Part shown: one piece after another, positions 60,195 to 64,000 of the stretch
Layout: each line of letters starts with the position of its first letter
Position numbering within the stretch: position 1 is the stretch's first letter
From: Variovorax saccharolyticus
Lineage (GTDB): Bacteria; Pseudomonadota; Gammaproteobacteria; Burkholderiales; Burkholderiaceae_C
Direction: 5' to 3'
Assembly: GCF_030316765.1 (NCBI RefSeq)
Contig: NZ_JASZYT010000012.1
Span: 62,001-126,000 of the forward strand
Length of the DNA: 64,000 nt
Notes under the pieces: generated by a model
The model's input: only the letters and a program-made list of their open reading frames with translations
Told to the model about the DNA's origin: nothing
Database searches by the model: none
Position numbers and translations under genes: made by a program

Positions 60195-60461
60195 CCGTGA
60201 CCCGTCCGTCGTGACCGCACCTGCCTCGAGCGCCCAATTCCACAGTCGCCTGCCGGCCGAGGGCGTGTGAAATCAGACGCTCTTGCCAGAAGCTCCACGC
60301 CGCATTCGGCACCTTTTCTCGGATGCCCAGGTTGAGCGACGGCTGGGTGCACATCCTGATCGAGCCCACCGTGAAGGACATGCTGGGCCAGCTGCGGTCG
60401 ATCGGGGCCTGCGACTGCCGTGACTGTGTCCCTGACCTGATCCGCGCCCCAGACTCCCCAG

Positions 60462-61994
60462 TCAGCGAGGCGGAGGCTCTATTGCCGAACCATCGCCATC
60501 CTCCGTAGGCTCAGCAGCATCGGCAAGCACGGCGCGCGCTTCCGCTTCGATCGCATCGAACACCTCTGCGGGCAGGTCCGCGGCGAAGCGCTTGCGCTTG
60601 CTGATCGAGATTGTCCCTTCGCCATCCATTGCGATCGAGATCAATGTGGCGAGCAGCGAGCCGCGAACGTCGTAGCGTTCGTCGATCGCGCGCCGAATCG
60701 CATCGAAATGCGCGAGGTATTGCGTCTCCTGGCGAAGTTCGACATCGAGCGCCTGCTCGGCCATTGCAAACCCAAACTCCACGGCTGGTGTGGCGTCCCA
60801 ATACCGATAGATCGTGTCGTCCGCCTTGAAGTCGAAATAGAACTGACCTTCGCCTGCCGACGTCACCTGGACCAATTCGCGAGCGGGAGCTGAGAACGCC
60901 TGCAGCGTCTCCAGATACTGCCGCTCATGGCGTTTCATCGCGACCGAAACTGGCAGCAATGCGCCCTTCTCGAGTTGGCCGGACGTGCACAGAGCCTTGT
61001 GGAAGAGGAATCGCGACAAACGGCCATTACCGTCCATGAACGGATGGATGTACACGAATCCGAACGACGCGATGCTCGCGGCCACAATCGGGTCAATCTG
61101 CTTCGGGGCAGTGTTCGCGAAAGCCATCCACTCATCCATGAGCCGTAGCACGGCGTCAGGTGGCGGAGGAACGTACGAGACGCTTGCAGCCCCTCCCCTA
61201 TTCCCGCCGCTGCGCAACCAGTTCTGCTCGTTGCGAAACTGGACAGCCTTCTCGAAGACGCCACTGACAGTGGAAGACTGCAGCTCGACCAGGTATTCCT
61301 CGGAGAGCGGCCGCCCCTCATGGGCTTGCTTCAGCAGCGCGATGAACTTGCGGGCCTTGTCTTCTGACGGCGCCTCTCGCTCGATTGCGTAGCTGTCCTC
61401 GGTCTCGTGCAGGTATGCCCACGAAAGCGCTCGATCCATCATCTCCTTGCCCAGGCTGTCGATGAACGCTTTGGTGCGGCCCAGGATGTCCGACCTGATT
61501 CCGGCTTCGACGGCTGGTGATCGCTCAACCGTGGCGCAGTACATCGGCGAACCGAGGCCATTGAAATTCAGGCGCCATCGGCTGTTGCGATTGTCGGGTC
61601 CGGTCACGTATCGCTCAGGATCGAAGAGGTCGACGTAGCCGCCGGCGATGTCAGGCTTGCCCTCGAGTACGGCCCCGGTGTGCAACTCCCAGAGGTAGCA
61701 GGCCGCCCGTATGTATTGGCCATTTGGAGAATCGTTGAGTTCCTTCAACATCCGTTCGGCCGAGATCTTCGGCAAGGCCTGCGCGAGGATCTGCATGTTG
61801 ACGCCCTCATGCTTCAGCGCAAACAACAGGTGGTTGAGTGGGTCCTCGGTTTGCGGCACCACGTGCGCTGGCACCGCCAAGTGGCCTTCGATCGCCTGGA
61901 TGCGAGTTACCGGTCGAACGATCGCAGGCCTCGCCGAAGGCACGGCGGCGAGATTCAAGGACGTTCGAACGAGTTCATATCCGGCATTTGCCAT
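60462..61994 (-). CDS. Fic-family protein (predicted AMP-transferase)
   Basis: A 510-residue Fic protein. The catalytic motif is HPFMDGNGRLSR near residue 317, complete with the His. An N-terminal inhibitory-helix region reads ETEDSYAIEREAPS near residue 198; in the usual [ST]xxxE[GN] motif the last position would be Gly or Asn, but here it is Arg. The C-terminal winged-helix-like part follows. No toxin-antitoxin partner gene is adjacent. Confidence 0.85.
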   Translation of the reverse strand: MANAGYELVRTSLNLAAVPSARPAIVRPVTRIQAIEGHLAVPAHVVPQTEDPLNHLLFALKHEGVNMQILAQALPKISAERMLKELNDSPNGQYIRAACYLWELHTGAVLEGKPDIAGGYVDLFDPERYVTGPDNRNSRWRLNFNGLGSPMYCATVERSPAVEAGIRSDILGRTKAFIDSLGKEMMDRALSWAYLHETEDSYAIEREAPSEDKARKFIALLKQAHEGRPLSEEYLVELQSSTVSGVFEKAVQFRNEQNWLRSGGNRGGAASVSYVPPPPDAVLRLMDEWMAFANTAPKQIDPIVAASIASFGFVYIHPFMDGNGRLSRFLFHKALCTSGQLEKGALLPVSVAMKRHERQYLETLQAFSAPARELVQVTSAGEGQFYFDFKADDTIYRYWDATPAVEFGFAMAEQALDVELRQETQYLAHFDAIRRAIDERYDVRGSLLATLISIAMDGEGTISISKRKRFAADLPAEVFDAIEAEARAVLADAAEPTEDGDGSAIEPPPR

Positions 61995-62189
61995 GTTTTC
62001 TTTCAGCGTTCTCAGATTTTTCTCATTTCCCAGCTCAAAGGCTGGATTTCTTTCAGTTCTCCATTTTCACCCGGGTAAATTACCCTCAAACACCGCGGAC
62101 AGATGATTTTTCACTCCGGGCAATTTATCTTCATTTTTGCGGCAGCAGTCCAATTTATTTTCAGTCTCTCGCGGCGCAGCCTAGCATCA
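61995..62189 (-). promoter_or_regulatory. AT-rich control region of the Fic gene with repeats
   Basis: Unusually AT-rich for the window. It holds the near-perfect palindrome GGGTAA-A-TTACCC (62073-62085) and two direct repeats that read TGAAxATAAATTG on the minus strand (about 62121-62136 and 62148-62165). They lie 80-170 bases upstream of the Fic start, so they may be operators. Confidence 0.5.
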
Positions 62190-62290
62190 TGGGACCGCTC
62201 TGTCAGCGCTCGCGACGTCGGTGATGAACGCATCGATCTGTCCACCGATCAGATCGTTCAGCGCAGGCCCCGTGCTGACGAGCTTCATGC
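62190..62290 (-). pseudogene. Fragment of a Bug/TctC receptor gene
   Basis: The minus strand encodes about 33 residues, 'KLVSTGPALNDLIGGQIDAF' then 'ITDVASADRAVP'. The string GPALNDLIGGQIDAF is the Bug-receptor region that follows VPYKG. No intact frame continues in either direction. The nearby 5' Bug remnant at 41994 is a different segment of the family. Confidence 0.6.
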
Positions 62291-62505
62291 GATCCACGGT
62301 CGATCTGCGGCTTCGCTGGCAGGAAGCTCAAGCGATTCAGGGACTTCAGAGGATCGAAGGAGCGCGCGGCATGAACTCGCTGCACGCAGCCCCGATGCAG
62401 AACGACCAGTGCAAAACTGGCTTCGCGTGGAAGCGAGCAATGTGATCGAGCTGGGCTCTTCAATTGGTGGTGCCCACTGACGGCCCCCAAGGCTCGCCAC
62501 GTTCC
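62291..62505. other. Unassigned stretch between the Bug fragment and the porin stop
   Basis: 215 bases with only short frames and no recognisable motif. It probably holds further decayed receptor sequence and the porin transcript end; no clear terminator was found. Confidence 0.3.
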
Positions 62506-63756
62506 TCAGAAGATGTGCCTGATGCCGAAGTCGTACCCAGTGGAGCTCTTGGGGATGAGAACACCCGTTGCAGGCGTCGCCTGATAGAAGTTCGGTCCGC
62601 CCAGAATCAGATCGGCGCCGTTCTTGTTTCGGATGCTGGCCACTGTTGCGTACAGTGCCGTACGCCTCGAGAGGTTGTGAACGTAGCCCAAGGCCCACTT
62701 GTCGGCCTTCGGATCGTCGGTCAGGCCGAACACCTGATTGAGTCGCGTCACGTTGTTGTAGTTGACTTCCGAATAGGCGAGGCGGATCAGTCCGGGGCCC
62801 ACGGGCACCGTCGCACCAAGCAACCAGCCGTTTGCGCCGGGCTTCTGGAAGTTGGCCAGCGTGAAGGTGCGTTGCGTGTCCTGCTTGTTGTTCGAGTACT
62901 CGCCGAACAGCTTCACCGCGCCGAAGTCATACGAAGCTCCGAGGTTCCAGATGTCCAGATTGGTCGTCGTACCCAGGAAGTAGTTGGAGGCGACGGTGGA
63001 TTGCGCGTAGGCGGCTGCGACATCGAGAGCACCGCTCGCATAGCCGCCACGTACGCCCCAGTAGCGGCCCGCACGCGCATTGTTGGCGGCAGCCGCCAAC
63101 GCGGGGTTGCCCGCAATGGCAACCGCCCCCGGTGGAGTGAGGCTCCCCGGGTCGTAGCTCGTCTTTTCGTTCATCGCGAACATGGCCTGGCCGTAGAAGC
63201 CTCCGAGGTCCCGAGGCAGGAAAAAGCCGATCGAGTTGCTTGCCCGAGCATAGTTGCCGTTGCTCGTAAACCCATTGGTGATCGCGCCGCTGGAGCTGTA
63301 CCCGTTGGCAGTCAACAGGATGCTGGCACCGACGCCATTGGAGCCGAAGGGGTCAAAGACAGTGTCGTTCCAGAATGTCGGCGTGTAGTCGCGGCCCAGC
63401 CGGATTTCTCCGAAAGCACCAGACAGGCTCACCGTCGACCGACGGTTGTAGTTGAACGCGCCTGCAGTGCCGGCGCCGGTACCGGTGTCGACGTTCAGTC
63501 CAGCTTCGAGCCAGAAACTGGCCGCGAGTCCGCCACCAAGGTCTTCGGTGCCACGAAATCCAAGCCGACCGGAGTTGTAGCCCGACGGCGACACGCCCGT
63601 CTGACTGGTCGTGATGCCGACACCGCGGACGCTCTCCGTCTTGTTGGAATAGCTGCTGATCGCAGCGTCCGCTACACCGAACAGTGTGACTGAGGACTGC
63701 GCGGATGCAACACTGGCAGCAGCCAGTGCAGCAAAGGCGACAAGGGATCTTTTCAT
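62506..63756 (-). CDS. Gram-negative general porin (Burkholderiales type)
   Basis: A 416-residue outer-membrane beta-barrel with a signal peptide of 19 residues ending in SVASA. 'QSSVTLFGVADAAISSYSNK' at the mature N-terminus, 'SRLGFRGTEDLGGGLAASFWLE'-type wording (core RLGFRGTEDLGGGL) and 'GEIRLGRDYTPTF' are the family signature, and the chain ends in the aromatic residue F of 'GIRHIF', as needed for barrel assembly. It forms trimeric diffusion pores. ATG 63756 gives the signal peptide. Confidence 0.9.
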   Translation of the reverse strand: MKRSLVAFAALAAASVASAQSSVTLFGVADAAISSYSNKTESVRGVGITTSQTGVSPSGYNSGRLGFRGTEDLGGGLAASFWLEAGLNVDTGTGAGTAGAFNYNRRSTVSLSGAFGEIRLGRDYTPTFWNDTVFDPFGSNGVGASILLTANGYSSSGAITNGFTSNGNYARASNSIGFFLPRDLGGFYGQAMFAMNEKTSYDPGSLTPPGAVAIAGNPALAAAANNARAGRYWGVRGGYASGALDVAAAYAQSTVASNYFLGTTTNLDIWNLGASYDFGAVKLFGEYSNNKQDTQRTFTLANFQKPGANGWLLGATVPVGPGLIRLAYSEVNYNNVTRLNQVFGLTDDPKADKWALGYVHNLSRRTALYATVASIRNKNGADLILGGPNFYQATPATGVLIPKSSTGYDFGIRHIF

Positions 63757-64000
63757 GCAGGTTTCTCCATTATTTGAATGCGAGGGTGACGGCCTGAGGT
63801 CCCAGTGACCTTCAGCGCCGAGCACCGAATGGCCCAGAGTCAACCTCCCAACGGGAAGTCAACTTCATTGCACCAAGGCCGCTTCATTCATGAAGAGTCA
63901 TTCCTGCAATTTCATTCAATAACTCTGCAAGTTCAACACCGACGAGTCGACATTGCGTTGTTTGACAACGACAAGCCCGAAGAACAACAGCACGGGTTCA
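63757..64000. other. Region upstream of the porin at the window edge
   Basis: 244 bases upstream of the porin start. The porin ATG is preceded by GAGAAACCTG. No gene or clear promoter pair was recognised before the window ends. Confidence 0.35.

Noticed and set aside
60323..60508. A 61-codon plus-strand frame with the cluster CDCRDC
   Set aside because: Overlaps the end of the Fic gene and has no recognisable family; it may be a remnant but support is too weak.
1..64000. CRISPR arrays, tRNA, rRNA or a replication origin
   Set aside because: No regularly spaced repeats, tRNA-like cloverleaf or rRNA blocks, and no origin-like iteron cluster were seen.

Overview
The window is high-GC, densely coded DNA from a Gram-negative betaproteobacterium, most likely of the Comamonadaceae/Burkholderiales (Variovorax-like). 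This rests on the trimeric general porin (62.5-63.8 kb), a DUF4148 exported protein, an H-NS protein with a long Lys/Ala tail, remnants of Bug/TctC receptors, and many LysR-controlled catabolic modules. The placement is inferred from gene families, not from a marker gene. No rRNA, tRNA or CRISPR array was seen.

0-21 kb is detoxification and redox accessory DNA. It holds a lactonase-type metallo-hydrolase, a RibD-like reductase, short-chain dehydrogenases, a CMD/cupin/alcohol dehydrogenase group, a SUMF1-like protein, a DUF4148 protein, a LysR regulator, a complete RND efflux operon (permease, adaptor, outer-membrane factor), a second LysR, and a plus-strand operon of two aldo/keto reductases, an NmrA-like protein, an MFS exporter, an exported flavodoxin and a hydrolase. 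Three intergenic regions (5779, 7109, 14116) share an element with identical internal spacing over 51 bp, which suggests one regulon.

21-42 kb is a nicotinate catabolic island. A long minus-strand transcription unit starts at nicC (39239). It runs through a branched-chain-type ABC importer (receptor, fused LivH-LivM permease, LivG, LivF), nicotinate dehydrogenase (nicA, nicB), a NicF-like maleamate amidohydrolase and a D-2-hydroxyacid dehydrogenase. It then reaches a CoA-thioester module (OB-fold protein, thiolase, SDR, enoyl-CoA hydratase, CaiB CoA-transferase) and a PrpF-type isomerase. Divergently lie nicD, nicX and the MarR regulator nicR, with palindromic candidate operators in between. 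Every enzyme from nicotinate to maleate is present, but the maleate isomerase NicE is not in the window. Scars of an aldehyde dehydrogenase and an IS66 transposase mark the left edge.

42-55.5 kb is a second catabolic operon of nine tightly overlapping minus-strand genes. They encode a flavin reductase with a degenerate Nudix-like tail, an aldehyde dehydrogenase, a luciferase-like flavin monooxygenase, a polyamine-type ABC importer (four genes), a hydrolase/CMD fusion and an AA_synth protein. A succinate-semialdehyde-dehydrogenase-like gene and a GAF/PucR-type regulator are adjacent. The enzyme set resembles actinobacterial pyridine ring-cleavage (pyr) clusters. A 13-bp partial palindrome occurs four times in the two control regions, in pairs about 107 bp apart.

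55.5-64 kb is mosaic. It holds an H-NS/H1-like nucleoid protein with a strong terminator, an HNH gene truncated into a SRAP (YedK) fragment, small membrane proteins, a thermonuclease-like protein, a SWIB protein, a Fic protein with an unusual promoter region, a Bug receptor fragment, and the porin.
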